Below, piece after piece: positions 51,977 through 61,698 of a stretch of DNA of 64,000 bases. Under the pieces are notes generated by a model. The model was given only the letters and a program-made list of their open reading frames with translations. It was not told the DNA's origin and ran no database searches. This DNA comes from Thermoanaerobacterium sp. CMT5567-10 (lineage in GTDB: Bacteria; Bacillota; Thermoanaerobacteria; Thermoanaerobacterales; Thermoanaerobacteraceae), in the NCBI RefSeq assembly GCF_030534315.2, contig NZ_CP130558.2, positions 2,532,501-2,596,500 on the forward strand. Direction: 5' to 3'. How positions within the stretch are numbered: position 1 is the stretch's first letter; each line of letters starts with the position of its first letter. Both the position numbers and the translations under genes were made by a program.

Positions 51977-52861
51977 GTGGATCTAGAAAAAAATTTTTTG
52001 AGCAAACTAAAGACATATTTAATATTTGCAGGACCTGTGACTATTGCTTTTTTTACTGTAATAATATTGCCTTTTATATATGGAATATACCTTACTTTTA
52101 CTGACTGGAACGGTATTTCAGCTACACATTCATTTATTGGATTCCAAAACTATTTACAAGTGTTTAAAGACAAAGTATTTTGGACTTCTTTTTTGCTTAC
52201 TTTAAAGTACGTATTTTTTTCTGTAATACTAATTAACGCTATTGCTTTCTTTTTAGCGTATTTGTTGACTAGTGGTATAAAAGGACAAAACTTTTTTAGA
52301 GCAGGATTTTTTACTCCTAACTTGATTGGAGGAATATTGCTTGGCTTTATTTGGCAGTTTGTTTTTTCAAATATCCTTGTCTACATTGGTCAACACTTTA
52401 ATTTGCCTATATTCAGTGCGTCTTGGCTTTCTGATCCCAATAAAGCCTTTTGGGCGTTGGTTATTGTAACTGTATGGCAATATTCTGGATACATGATGGT
52501 CATATATATTTCGGGATTTATGAATATTCCCAAAGATCTTTTAGAAGCTGCAAGTATCGATGGTGCAAACTCATACCACAGATTAAAAAATATAATACTT
52601 CCATTGATGGTTCCTTCCTTTACGATAAGCGTATTCTTGACTTTGCAGAGAGGGTTCATGGTTTATGATATAAATTTGTCTTTAACAAATGGGGGGCCGT
52701 ATAAGAGTACAGAGTTGATTTCAATGCATGTTTATAATACTGCCTTTTTAAGTCAGCAGTATGGTATTGGCCAGGCGGAAGCATTTTTCCTATTTGCTGT
52801 AGTTGCAACTGTCACATTATTGCAAGTATATTTCAGTAAGAAAATGGAGGTGGAAAGCTGA
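51977..52861 (+). CDS. CUT1 ABC transporter permease, MalF-type
   Basis: This 294-residue permease has six hydrophobic segments and the EAA loop LLEAASIDGANSYHRLKNIILPLMVPS. It starts at GTG 51977, 7 nt after AAGGAGG. Its stop shares one base with the next start codon (TGATG), so the two channel subunits are translationally coupled. Confidence 0.93.
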   Translation: MDLEKNFLSKLKTYLIFAGPVTIAFFTVIILPFIYGIYLTFTDWNGISATHSFIGFQNYLQVFKDKVFWTSFLLTLKYVFFSVILINAIAFFLAYLLTSGIKGQNFFRAGFFTPNLIGGILLGFIWQFVFSNILVYIGQHFNLPIFSASWLSDPNKAFWALVIVTVWQYSGYMMVIYISGFMNIPKDLLEAASIDGANSYHRLKNIILPLMVPSFTISVFLTLQRGFMVYDINLSLTNGGPYKSTELISMHVYNTAFLSQQYGIGQAEAFFLFAVVATVTLLQVYFSKKMEVES

Positions 52862-53688
52862 TGAAAAGAAAAGAATATATATTAAATGGCATAAAACTGA
52901 TATTTTTAAGTATAGTATTTGTATTGTATATATTTCCATTTTTTATTGTATTAATTAATTCATTTAAAGAAAGAAAAGACATATTAATAAATCCTATGAT
53001 GATACCAAGTAAGCTAAATTTAAGCAACTATATTGATGCATATACAAAGATGGATTATCTACATGCATTCGCAAATTCACTAATCATTACAGTGTTTAGC
53101 GTTTCGTTGATAACATTGTTGTCATCAATGACTGCATATATTTTTGTAAGAAGAAAGTGGAAATTCAATCAATTTATGTTCTTCTTCATGGTTGCATCAA
53201 TGATTATACCATTTCAAGGTATCATGATACCACTTGTAAAGATATATGGTTCTATAGGGATGATGAACAATAAATGGGCTCTTATATATATGTATTTAGG
53301 TTTTGGTGCATCATTAGCTGTTTTCATGTATCACGGCTTTATAAAGAGCATACCAGTAGAACTTGAAGAAGCAGCGACGATTGATGGATGCAGTCAATTG
53401 CAGACGTTTTTTAAAATTGTCTTTCCACTTCTAAAACCGACGACAGTAACTATTGCCATATTGGATATTTTATGGATTTGGAATGATTTTTTACTACCGT
53501 ATTTGGTTTTGATGTCACCTGACCAAAGAACATTGCCATTGTCTGTTTTCTACTTTTATGGGACATATACAATTGAATACGGTCCTGCAATGGCAGCATT
53601 AATGATTGCGACTATTCCTGTAATAATTGTCTATCTGATAATGCAAAAACAAATTATAAAAGGTGTTTTACAAGGTTCAATTAAATAG
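52861..53688 (+). CDS. CUT1 ABC transporter permease, MalG-type
   Basis: The 275-residue protein has six hydrophobic segments and the EAA loop LEEAATIDGCSQLQTFFKIVFPLLKP. It completes the importer; no ATPase gene follows, so a shared ATPase elsewhere is needed, as for the mannoside importer. The GH32 gene starts 16 nt downstream. Confidence 0.93.
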   Translation: MKRKEYILNGIKLIFLSIVFVLYIFPFFIVLINSFKERKDILINPMMIPSKLNLSNYIDAYTKMDYLHAFANSLIITVFSVSLITLLSSMTAYIFVRRKWKFNQFMFFFMVASMIIPFQGIMIPLVKIYGSIGMMNNKWALIYMYLGFGASLAVFMYHGFIKSIPVELEEAATIDGCSQLQTFFKIVFPLLKPTTVTIAILDILWIWNDFLLPYLVLMSPDQRTLPLSVFYFYGTYTIEYGPAMAALMIATIPVIIVYLIMQKQIIKGVLQGSIK

Positions 53689-53703
53689 TAAGGGATGGAT
53701 TAG

Positions 53704-55167
53704 ATGAGCAAAATTAGTAATCCAAATGAATTTATAAGACGTAGTAAAGTAAAGTTAATCCCAATGTACAGATTGAAATACCATTTAATGGGTGAATATG
53801 GGTGGATAAATGATCCAAATGGATTTATTCAGTTTAAAGACAATTACCACTTATTCTATCAACATTATCCATATGATGCTGTATGGGGACCAATGCATTG
53901 GGGGCATGCTGTAAGCAAAGATTTGATTAAATGGACTTATTTACCTATAGCTTTAGCACCTAATAAAGACTATGACCGAGATGGATGCTTTTCTGGAAGT
54001 GCCATCGAAAAAAACGGGAAATTATACCTTTTTTACACAGGACATATATACACTAAAAAAGAAAAAAACGATGATTACAAACAGGTTCAGAATATGGCCA
54101 TATCAGCAGATGGAATTGCATTTGAAAAGTATGAAAAAAATCCGATAATAGATGATAAACAGATTCCAGATAAAGCTAGCAAGAAAGATTTTAGAGATCC
54201 AAGAATTTTTAAAATAGGTGATACCTATTATCTTTTAATTGGCTCTAATGATGAACACGGAATTGGACAGGTTCTCATGTATAAGTCAATTGATTTAAAA
54301 AAATGGGAATTTGTAAATATTCTTTTAAAGGGTAATGAAGATACAGGCATTAACTGGGAATGTCCTGATATAGTCAGATTTGATGACAGAGATATTTTGT
54401 TTGTATCAGCACAGTACATGAGACCTAATGGTATTTATTTTAAAAATACCCATTCTTCTATCTATTTTATGGGAGAACTAAATTCAGAGGAAGGAAAATT
54501 CACATATAAGGATTATTGGTTGGTAGATTACGGATTCGACTTTTATGCACCACAGATTTCCGTGGATAAAAATGGTAGAAACATAATGATAGCATGGATG
54601 AACATGTGGGAGACAGATTTGGTTACAAATCGTCTTGGTCATAATTGGGCTGGTGCTATGACGCTTCCTAGAGAAGTTATAAAAATAGGTGAGGAGATAT
54701 ACTTTAAGCCAATATCAGAGATAGTTAAGTACAGGAAAAATGAATACAGCTTGCAAGACATAGAATTAAATGGTGAAGTTAATCTAGAAACGAATGGAAT
54801 ATGTTATGAGATTGATGCTGAATTTGAACCACAAGATGCATATGAATTTGGAGTTAAGGTATTTAAGGGAAAGTGCGAAGAGACTGTTTTGTTATATAAT
54901 TGTCGCGAAAGATTATTTACATTTAATCGAGAAAGATCAGGCATTGGTCCTAAAGGAGAGAGAAAGGCAGAAGTTGAGTTAATAGATGGTAGATTAAGGC
55001 TTAATATTTTTGTGGATGTATCGTCTGTTGAAGTTTTTATAAATGGTGGGAAAAAAGTAATGACTGGAAGAGTTTATCCTGACAGTCAATCTGTAAATAT
55101 TTCATTGTTTTCTAATGGACTCTGCAAAGTTGTAAATTTCAAGAAATGGGATATTGGTTTGGAATAG
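53704..55167 (+). CDS. GH32 beta-fructofuranosidase (sucrose/fructan hydrolase)
   Basis: The 487-residue intracellular enzyme has the three GH32 acidic motifs: nucleophile D37 in WINDPNGF, transition-state stabiliser in FRDPRIF and acid/base in WECPDI. A C-terminal beta-sandwich follows from about residue 340. It lacks a signal peptide, so it cleaves imported sucrose or fructo-oligosaccharides, or sucrose phosphate. The last 24 residues resemble a remnant 1 kb downstream (56197-56270), evidence of a lost second copy. Confidence 0.94.
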   Translation: MSKISNPNEFIRRSKVKLIPMYRLKYHLMGEYGWINDPNGFIQFKDNYHLFYQHYPYDAVWGPMHWGHAVSKDLIKWTYLPIALAPNKDYDRDGCFSGSAIEKNGKLYLFYTGHIYTKKEKNDDYKQVQNMAISADGIAFEKYEKNPIIDDKQIPDKASKKDFRDPRIFKIGDTYYLLIGSNDEHGIGQVLMYKSIDLKKWEFVNILLKGNEDTGINWECPDIVRFDDRDILFVSAQYMRPNGIYFKNTHSSIYFMGELNSEEGKFTYKDYWLVDYGFDFYAPQISVDKNGRNIMIAWMNMWETDLVTNRLGHNWAGAMTLPREVIKIGEEIYFKPISEIVKYRKNEYSLQDIELNGEVNLETNGICYEIDAEFEPQDAYEFGVKVFKGKCEETVLLYNCRERLFTFNRERSGIGPKGERKAEVELIDGRLRLNIFVDVSSVEVFINGGKKVMTGRVYPDSQSVNISLFSNGLCKVVNFKKWDIGLE

Positions 55168-55245
55168 AGTAAGTGCATATGAATTTGTAAGCTTATTTAA
55201 AAATCACGATTATGAAGAAGTATTCAACTATTAGAGGTGATTTTT

Positions 55246-56196
55246 GTGTATGATGTAGTGGCATTAGGAGAGTTGCTGATTGATTTTACGCCTGCTGGAA
55301 AATCAGAAAATGGAAATACACTGTTTGAAATGAATCCTGGTGGAGCACCTGCTAATGTTTTAACTGCAGTGACGAAATTAGGTGGCAAATGTGCTTTTAT
55401 CGGGATGGTTGGTGATGATCAATTTGGGCATTTTTTAAAACATGTCCTTGATAAAAATATGATTGAAACAAAAAGCTTAAAAAACACTGTTAATGCAAAT
55501 ACAACATTGGCATTTGTTCATCTGGATGAATTAGGTGATAGGAGTTTTACATTTTACAGAAATCCAGGTGCTGATATGATGCTTAGCATTGAAGATATCG
55601 ATAGAACATTAATAGATGAAAGTAAAATATTTCATTTTGGCTCATTATCATTAACAGATGAACCTTCAAAGACCGCAACTTTAAATGCTTTAATGTATGC
55701 AAAACAAACTGGGAAAATAATATCTTATGATCCGAATTGGAGACCGACACTGTGGAAAGACGAAATATTAGCAAAAGAAGTGATATTTTCTCCACTTAAA
55801 TATGTAGATATAGCAAAGCTGTCATTGGAAGAATTGTACTTTTTGACTGGTGAATCAGATATTCAAGTGGCTAGCAGTAAGCTGTACGACCTGGGAATAA
55901 AGCTTGTATTGGTGACATTAGGAAAGGATGGCTGTTATTATAAACATTCATCAGGTTCAGGACAAATACCTGCATTTAATGTGGATGTAGTTGACACTAC
56001 AGGAGCAGGCGATGCTTTTTTGGGAGGAATTCTTTATAACATATCGAAAATCGGATGTCCAATAGAAAAAATTGACCGTGGCGATATAGAAGAAATAATC
56101 AGATTTTCAAATGCAGTTGGCGGGCTATGCACTACAAAAAAAGGAGCTATTCCTGCTATGCCTTCTATTGAAGAGGTAAAAAAATTGCTATCTTAA
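55246..56196 (+). CDS. PfkB-family fructokinase
   Basis: The 316-residue sugar kinase has the ribokinase-family start VVALGELLIDFTP, the GGAPANVLTAVTKLGG loop and the anion-hole/catalytic motif DTTGAGDAFLGGI. It would phosphorylate fructose released by GH32. GTG 55246 follows AGAGGTGAT; the GTG at 55237 is within that site. Its stop codon abuts the GH32 remnant. Confidence 0.9.
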   Translation: MYDVVALGELLIDFTPAGKSENGNTLFEMNPGGAPANVLTAVTKLGGKCAFIGMVGDDQFGHFLKHVLDKNMIETKSLKNTVNANTTLAFVHLDELGDRSFTFYRNPGADMMLSIEDIDRTLIDESKIFHFGSLSLTDEPSKTATLNALMYAKQTGKIISYDPNWRPTLWKDEILAKEVIFSPLKYVDIAKLSLEELYFLTGESDIQVASSKLYDLGIKLVLVTLGKDGCYYKHSSGSGQIPAFNVDVVDTTGAGDAFLGGILYNISKIGCPIEKIDRGDIEEIIRFSNAVGGLCTTKKGAIPAMPSIEEVKKLLS

Positions 56197-56270
56197 TTTA
56201 TATTTCAATATTTTCTGTAGGCGAATGCAGAGTCTTATATCTAAAGAAATGGGATATCGACATAGATTAA
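56197..56270 (+). pseudogene. GH32 C-terminal remnant
   Basis: The frame beginning at 56196, directly at the fructokinase stop, reads 24 codons ending in TAA: YISIFSVGECRVLYLKKWDI and four more residues. It aligns without gaps to the end of the intact GH32 protein (NISLFSNGLCKVVNFKKWDI and four more). There is no start codon or upstream GH32 sequence, so it is the tail left by deletion of a second GH32 gene. Confidence 0.8.
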
Positions 56271-56306
56271 TCTTACGATTAAAAGACTAAAAGGAGGAGA
56301 AAAAAC

Positions 56307-57989
56307 ATGAAAAAAGCATGGTGGAAGGAAAGCGTAGTTTATCAGATATATCCTAGAAGTTTTAAAGATTCTAATGGTGATGGAATAGGTGATTTGCGTG
56401 GGATTATTGAAAAGATGGACTATTTGAAGTTTTTAGGTGTTGATGTATTGTGGCTATGTCCTATTTATAAGTCACCTAACTGTGATAATGGATATGATAT
56501 AAGCGACTACAAAGACATAATGGATGAATTTGGGACTATGGAAGATTTCGATGAGCTGCTTTTTGAAGCCCACAAAAGAGGATTGAAAATATTGATGGAC
56601 CTAGTTGTAAATCACACTTCTGATGAGCATATATGGTTTATAAACAGCAGAAAGTCAAAAGACAATGAATATAGAGATTACTACATTTGGAAAAAAGGCA
56701 AGGATGGGAAAGAGCCAAATAATTGGGGGAGTAGTTTTAGTGGCTCTGCATGGGAATACGATGAAGCTACAGACATGTACTATTTGCACTGTTTTGCTAA
56801 AAAACAGCCTGATTTGAACTGGGAAAACGAAAAAGTGAGAAAAGAGGTTCAAGATATTGTAAAATGGTGGCTAGACAAAGGCATAGACGGCTTTAGGATG
56901 GACGTAATAAATATGATTTCTAAGGATCAAAGGTTCCCAGATGGAATTGTGCCGGAAGGCGGCTTATATGGAGATATGTCTCTATATGTAATGAACGGTC
57001 CAAGAGTTCATGAATATTTAAAGGAACTAAACGAGAAAGTCCTAAGTAAATACGACATAATGACTGTGGGTGAAACGCCATGTGTAACGCCAGAAATTGC
57101 AATAGATTACGTAGGGGAAGATAGAAATGAGCTAAATATGGTTTTTAGCTTTGAGCACATGGATATAGATAAGGATGTTATAAATCTGACAAAGAAACCA
57201 CTGGATTTGGTAGAGCTTAAGAAAATAATGAGCAAATGGCAAAAAGGCATGTCAGATAGAGGCTGGAATAGCCTTTACTGGAACAATCATGATCAACCTA
57301 GAGTTGTATCAAGATTTGGAAATGACACTGAATATTGGGATAAGTCAGCAAAAATGTTGGCAACGTGTCTTCACATGCAGCAAGGAACTCCTTACATCTA
57401 TCAAGGCGAAGAGATTGGAATGACCAATGTGAGATTTCAAGATATAGAAGATTATAGAGATATAGCTGTAATAAATGGCTACAATGAAGAAGTGATTATA
57501 AAAGGAAGAAGCCATGAGCAGTATATGCAGTATATATACGATTTTTCTCGAGACAATGCGAGAACACCGATGCAATGGGACGATAGCGATAATGGCGGAT
57601 TTACAACGGGAAAGCCGTGGATAAAGGTAAATCCTAATTATACTAAAATAAATGTAGCTAAGCAGATTGGTGATAAAGACTCTATTTTGAATTATTATAG
57701 AAGGCTAATTAAGTTAAGAAAAGAAAATGAAATTATCATTTATGGCGACTTTGAATTAATTTTGCCAGATGACAAAAATATTTTTTCATATACAAGGAAA
57801 CTAAATGATGAGATGCTTTTAGTCATCTGCAATTTTACTTCAAATAATGCGGAATTTAGTTTGCCTGATAATATTAATTATGTTAATAAAAATCTTTTAA
57901 TTTCAAATTACGATGTGGCGAACGACGATAATATAGAAAATTTTGAACTTAGGCCATATGAATCAAGAGTTTATCTTTTAAAGGTGTAA
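56307..57989 (+). CDS. GH13 oligo-1,6-glucosidase/alpha-glucosidase
   Basis: The 560-residue enzyme has the GH13_31 layout: WWKESVVYQIYPRSF start, DLVVNHTS, nucleophile D199 in GFRMDV, acid/base E256 in TVGETP and D329 in NNHDQPR, plus a C-terminal beta domain. Oligo-1,6-glucosidase, alpha-glucosidase and sucrase activities share this subfamily. In this operon it could hydrolyse sucrose or isomaltose-type sugars. AAGGAGGAG lies 8-9 nt before the ATG. Confidence 0.92.
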   Translation: MKKAWWKESVVYQIYPRSFKDSNGDGIGDLRGIIEKMDYLKFLGVDVLWLCPIYKSPNCDNGYDISDYKDIMDEFGTMEDFDELLFEAHKRGLKILMDLVVNHTSDEHIWFINSRKSKDNEYRDYYIWKKGKDGKEPNNWGSSFSGSAWEYDEATDMYYLHCFAKKQPDLNWENEKVRKEVQDIVKWWLDKGIDGFRMDVINMISKDQRFPDGIVPEGGLYGDMSLYVMNGPRVHEYLKELNEKVLSKYDIMTVGETPCVTPEIAIDYVGEDRNELNMVFSFEHMDIDKDVINLTKKPLDLVELKKIMSKWQKGMSDRGWNSLYWNNHDQPRVVSRFGNDTEYWDKSAKMLATCLHMQQGTPYIYQGEEIGMTNVRFQDIEDYRDIAVINGYNEEVIIKGRSHEQYMQYIYDFSRDNARTPMQWDDSDNGGFTTGKPWIKVNPNYTKINVAKQIGDKDSILNYYRRLIKLRKENEIIIYGDFELILPDDKNIFSYTRKLNDEMLLVICNFTSNNAEFSLPDNINYVNKNLLISNYDVANDDNIENFELRPYESRVYLLKV

Positions 57990-58056
57990 AAGAGCAAAAA
58001 TACTATCTTTAAATAAAATTTTGGCTTTATCAATATTATATAAATGGAGGATAATC

Positions 58057-59013
58057 ATGTTTAATTTTAATGACAAGATTGTGTTTGACGATAAAAAGTA
58101 TGATGTATTGACAGTTGGAGAAATGTTGGTAGATATGATTTCTACTGATTATAGTGATGATTTTGAGTGTGATACTTATAAAAAATATTTTGGAGGATCA
58201 CCTGCAAATATTGCTATAAATTCTAAAATGTTAGGTATAAATTCAATTATTGTTTCATCGGTTGGCAATGACGGACTTGGAAAGTTTTTATTAAAAAAAT
58301 TACAAGAGCACCATATTGAAATTAAATATGTAAGACAAGTTGATTATTCTACAAGCATGGTCCTGGTTACAAAAAGCAAAAGCAGTCCTACACCAATATT
58401 TTACAGAGATGCAGATTATCATATTGAATATTCAGATGAGCTAAAATACTTAATTGAGAACACAAAAATAGTTCATTTTTCTAGCTGGCCTATATCGAGA
58501 GATCCGTCAAGAAGTACAGTGGAGATTTTGATTGATGAGTGCAAAAGACATGATGTTTTAGTATGTTATGATCCTAATTATCATTCTATGATCTGGGAAA
58601 GAGGTCACGATGGAAGAGAATATATAAAATCTTTAATAGCAAAAGTTGATATAATAAAGCCATCTAAAGATGATGCGGAAAGGATTTTTGGTAAAGACAC
58701 ACCAGAAAATCAACTTAATAAATTTTTGGATCTTGGCGCTAAATTTGTGATTCTTACACTAGGTAAAGACGGAGCTATCGTTTCTAATGGAGAAGAAATA
58801 ATTAGATTTAATACATTAGCAGATGAAGTCGTCGATACTACTGGTGCAGGTGACGCGTTTTGGTCAGGCTTTTATAGTGGCTTGATAAAAGGATATACTT
58901 TAAAAAAGTCATTGGAATTAGGATTTGCGGTCAGTGCATATAAGCTAAGATATGTAGGAGCAATAGTTGACTTGCCTGACATTGAGACATTAAAATCTAT
59001 GTACGATTTGTAA
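58057..59013 (+). CDS. Second PfkB-family sugar kinase
   Basis: The 318-residue kinase has YDVLTVGEMLVDMIS, GGSPANIAINSKMLG and DTTGAGDAFWSGFYSG. It is divergent from the fructokinase at 55246, for example in FYRDADYHIEYSDE, so it may use a different substrate. It lies 19 nt upstream of the GH13_18 phosphorylase gene. ATG 58057 follows GGAGGATAATC; a longer reading from 58021 is unlikely. Confidence 0.88.
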   Translation: MFNFNDKIVFDDKKYDVLTVGEMLVDMISTDYSDDFECDTYKKYFGGSPANIAINSKMLGINSIIVSSVGNDGLGKFLLKKLQEHHIEIKYVRQVDYSTSMVLVTKSKSSPTPIFYRDADYHIEYSDELKYLIENTKIVHFSSWPISRDPSRSTVEILIDECKRHDVLVCYDPNYHSMIWERGHDGREYIKSLIAKVDIIKPSKDDAERIFGKDTPENQLNKFLDLGAKFVILTLGKDGAIVSNGEEIIRFNTLADEVVDTTGAGDAFWSGFYSGLIKGYTLKKSLELGFAVSAYKLRYVGAIVDLPDIETLKSMYDL

Positions 59014-59032
59014 AAAACTGAGGTGATATTAA

Positions 59033-60499
59033 TTGGCACTTAAAAATAAGGTACAACTCATAACATATCCTGACTCTTTGGGTGGAAATTTAAAAACTTT
59101 AAATGATGTCTTGGAAAAATATTTTTCTGATGTATTTGGTGGTGTTCACATTTTGCCTCCTTTTCCATCATCTGGTGATAGAGGGTTTGCACCTATAACA
59201 TACAGTGAGATAGAACCTAAATTTGGAACATGGTACGACGTTAAGAGAATGGCTGACAATTTTGACATTCTTTTAGACCTAATGGTTAATCATGTATCCA
59301 GAAGATCTATTTATTTTCAGGATTTCTTAAAAAAAGGTAGAAAATCAAAATACGCTGATATGTTTATTACATTAGATAAACTTTGGAAGGATGGAAAACC
59401 TGTCAAAGGCGATATAGAAAAAATGTTTTTGAGAAGGACTTTGCCATATTCTACGTTTAAAATAGAAGAGACAGGAGAAGAAGAAAAAGTTTGGACGACA
59501 TTTGGCAAGACAGATCCATCAGAGCAAATTGATTTGGACGTCAACTCACATTTAGTGAAAGAATTTTTATTAGAAGTTTTTAGGACATTTAGCAATTTTG
59601 GTGTTAATATAGTACGACTCGATGCAGTAGGATATGTAATAAAAAAAATTGGAACTAGCTGTTTTTTTGTAGAACCGGAGATATATGAATTTTTAAACTG
59701 GATAAAAAAACAAGCAGTATCGTATGGAATAGAACTGCTTTTGGAGGTACATTCACAATTTGAAATACAATACAAATTAGCAGAGCGTGGCTTTTGGATT
59801 TATGATTTTATTTTGCCATTTACTGTTCTTTATACTTTAATAAATAAATCAAACGAAATGTTGTATGATTATCTTAAGAATCGTCCCATGAATCAATTTA
59901 CAATGTTGGATTGTCATGACGGAATTCCTGTAAAGCCTGATTTAGATGGACTTATTGATACGAAGAAGGCCAAAGAAGTAGTCGATATATGTGTGCAAAG
60001 AGGTGCTAATCTAAGCCTTATATACGGAGATAAATATAAATCAGAAGATGGCTTTGATGTTCATCAAATTGGGTGCACTTATTATTCTGCATTAAATTGT
60101 GACGATGACGCATATTTGGCAGCCAGAGCCATTCAATTCTTTACACCAGGTATACCACAAGTCTATTACGTAGGCCTTTTAGCTGGAGTAAATGACTTTG
60201 AAGCAGTAAAAACGACGAAAGAAGGGCGAGAAATAAATAGACACAACTATAGTTTAAATGAAATAGAGGAATCAGTTCAGAAAGACGTCGTTCAAAGATT
60301 GTTGAAGTTGATCAGATTTAGAAATAGATATGAAGCTTTTAATGGAGAATTTTTAGTAGAAGACTGTAAAGATGATGAAATCAGGCTTTCATGGGAAAAA
60401 GATGATAAACGTTGTAGTTTATTCATAGATTTGGGGTCATATAGGACAGCCATTTATTATGTAGATGAAAATGGAAAAGATGTGGAATATATAGTATAA
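59033..60499 (+). CDS. GH13_18 sucrose phosphorylase, probably sucrose 6(F)-phosphate phosphorylase
   Basis: The enzyme phosphorolyses sucrose, or sucrose 6(F)-phosphate, to glucose 1-phosphate and fructose or fructose 6-phosphate. The 488-residue protein has nucleophile D197 in VRLDAVGY, acid/base E238 in LLEVHSQ and D296 in DCHDGIPV. It has R134 and H344, the residues I recall as phosphate contacts in the T. thermosaccharolyticum sucrose 6(F)-phosphate phosphorylase; true sucrose phosphorylases differ there. TTG 59033 follows AGGTGAT. It ends the operon before a terminator. Confidence 0.88.
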   Translation: MALKNKVQLITYPDSLGGNLKTLNDVLEKYFSDVFGGVHILPPFPSSGDRGFAPITYSEIEPKFGTWYDVKRMADNFDILLDLMVNHVSRRSIYFQDFLKKGRKSKYADMFITLDKLWKDGKPVKGDIEKMFLRRTLPYSTFKIEETGEEEKVWTTFGKTDPSEQIDLDVNSHLVKEFLLEVFRTFSNFGVNIVRLDAVGYVIKKIGTSCFFVEPEIYEFLNWIKKQAVSYGIELLLEVHSQFEIQYKLAERGFWIYDFILPFTVLYTLINKSNEMLYDYLKNRPMNQFTMLDCHDGIPVKPDLDGLIDTKKAKEVVDICVQRGANLSLIYGDKYKSEDGFDVHQIGCTYYSALNCDDDAYLAARAIQFFTPGIPQVYYVGLLAGVNDFEAVKTTKEGREINRHNYSLNEIEESVQKDVVQRLLKLIRFRNRYEAFNGEFLVEDCKDDEIRLSWEKDDKRCSLFIDLGSYRTAIYYVDENGKDVEYIV

Positions 60500-60513
60500 A
60501 AATTTTTGTATTA

Positions 60514-60550
60514 AAGCAAGTTTACAAGTGATATTGTGGACTTGCTTTTT
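60514..60550 (+). terminator. Terminator of the sucrose/fructan operon
   Basis: AAGCAAGTTTACAA pairs with TTGTGGACTTGCTT (14 bp with two G-U pairs), followed by TTT. Confidence 0.85.
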
Positions 60551-60559
60551 GCTTGTTAT

Positions 60560-60622
60560 TGCATTTTATAAAAATGCATTTTGATGCCATTTATAGACAA
60601 GCTTTTTTAAAAGTAATATAAT
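60560..60622 (+). promoter_or_regulatory. Promoter of the sucrose-locus LacI gene with palindrome
   Basis: TAGACA (60594-60599) and TATAAT (60617-60622) are 17 bp apart. TGCATTTT-ATA-AAAATGCA (60560-60578) is a perfect 8-bp inverted repeat upstream, and AAGCTTTTTTAAAAG lies between the promoter boxes. Confidence 0.6.
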
Positions 60623-60675
60623 ATAGTAGATTTATATTAAACAAAAGATGGTTTTATAAGTAGAAGGTGGATGCG

Positions 60676-61653
60676 ATGGCTACAATAAGAGATGTTGCAG
60701 AAAAAGCTGGTGTAACCGTTACAACGGTATCAAGAGTCTTAAATAATAGAGGATATATAAGCGAAAAGACGAGAAAAAAAGTATATGAAGCAATGAAAGA
60801 GCTAAATTATCAGCCGAATGAATTAGCTCGTTCACTATATAGAAGAAAGTCTTACTTAATAGGACTTTTGATTCCCAGTGTAGCACATCCGTTTTTCGCA
60901 GAATTGACTAATTATATTGAGTATTATGCTTATCAAAATGATTACAAGATACTACTTTGCAATTCTTTGCAAGATGTAGAGAAAGAGAAAGATTACATAA
61001 ATATGCTTAAAAGGCATCAAGTTGATGGCATAATAATCGGAAGCCATACGTTAAAAATGGAGCAGTACCTGAATGTAAACTTACCTATTGTTGCTATTGA
61101 TAGATATTTCTCAGAGAAAATACCATACGTTGCGTCAGACAATTACAATGGTGGTGTTTTGGCCACAAAGTTATTGATACAAAAAGGGTGCAAAAAAATT
61201 GCTCATATTAGCGGACCATTAATTTTAAATACTCCGGCTAATAACCGATATAAAGCCTTTATGGATGTAGTAACAGAAAATAATATAGAAAGTGTAGTAG
61301 TTGAGACAAAGATAAATAAGTTTGATATAGATGAATATAGAAGATTGATTATAAATCTCTTCAAAGAGCATCAGGATATTGATGGTGTATTTGCTAGCAG
61401 TGACTTGATTGCAGCGACAATCATAAATGTAGCAAGAGAATTCGGTAAAGAAGTGCCAAAAGATTTGAAGGTTGTCGGTTATGATGATATAAACATTGCA
61501 AAGACAATCGTTCCTCCATTGACAACTATAAGGCAGCCTATAAAAGAGATGGCTAAGAAATCAATTGAATTGATTTTAGATCAAGTAGATGGTAAGAATG
61601 TAAATATTAAAAATGTTTTGCCAATTACTTTAGTTGAAAGAGAGTCTGCTTGA
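60676..61653 (+). CDS. LacI-family regulator of the sucrose/fructan locus
   Basis: The 325-residue protein has the LacI HTH (TIRDVAEKAGVTVTTVSRVLNN), the minor-groove hinge helix NELARSLYRRKS, and a sugar-binding domain (KVVGYDDINIAKTIVPPLTTIRQP). It is of the ScrR/CcpA-like size. ATG 60676 follows GAAGGTGG. It lies after the operon it probably represses and has its own promoter. AAGCTTT-containing sites at its promoter and at 50526 are candidate operators. Confidence 0.92.
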   Translation: MATIRDVAEKAGVTVTTVSRVLNNRGYISEKTRKKVYEAMKELNYQPNELARSLYRRKSYLIGLLIPSVAHPFFAELTNYIEYYAYQNDYKILLCNSLQDVEKEKDYINMLKRHQVDGIIIGSHTLKMEQYLNVNLPIVAIDRYFSEKIPYVASDNYNGGVLATKLLIQKGCKKIAHISGPLILNTPANNRYKAFMDVVTENNIESVVVETKINKFDIDEYRRLIINLFKEHQDIDGVFASSDLIAATIINVAREFGKEVPKDLKVVGYDDINIAKTIVPPLTTIRQPIKEMAKKSIELILDQVDGKNVNIKNVLPITLVERESA

Positions 61654-61698
61654 TAATAGTTTTGTAATATAATATTAATTACAGGAGGCAGAAAAATC

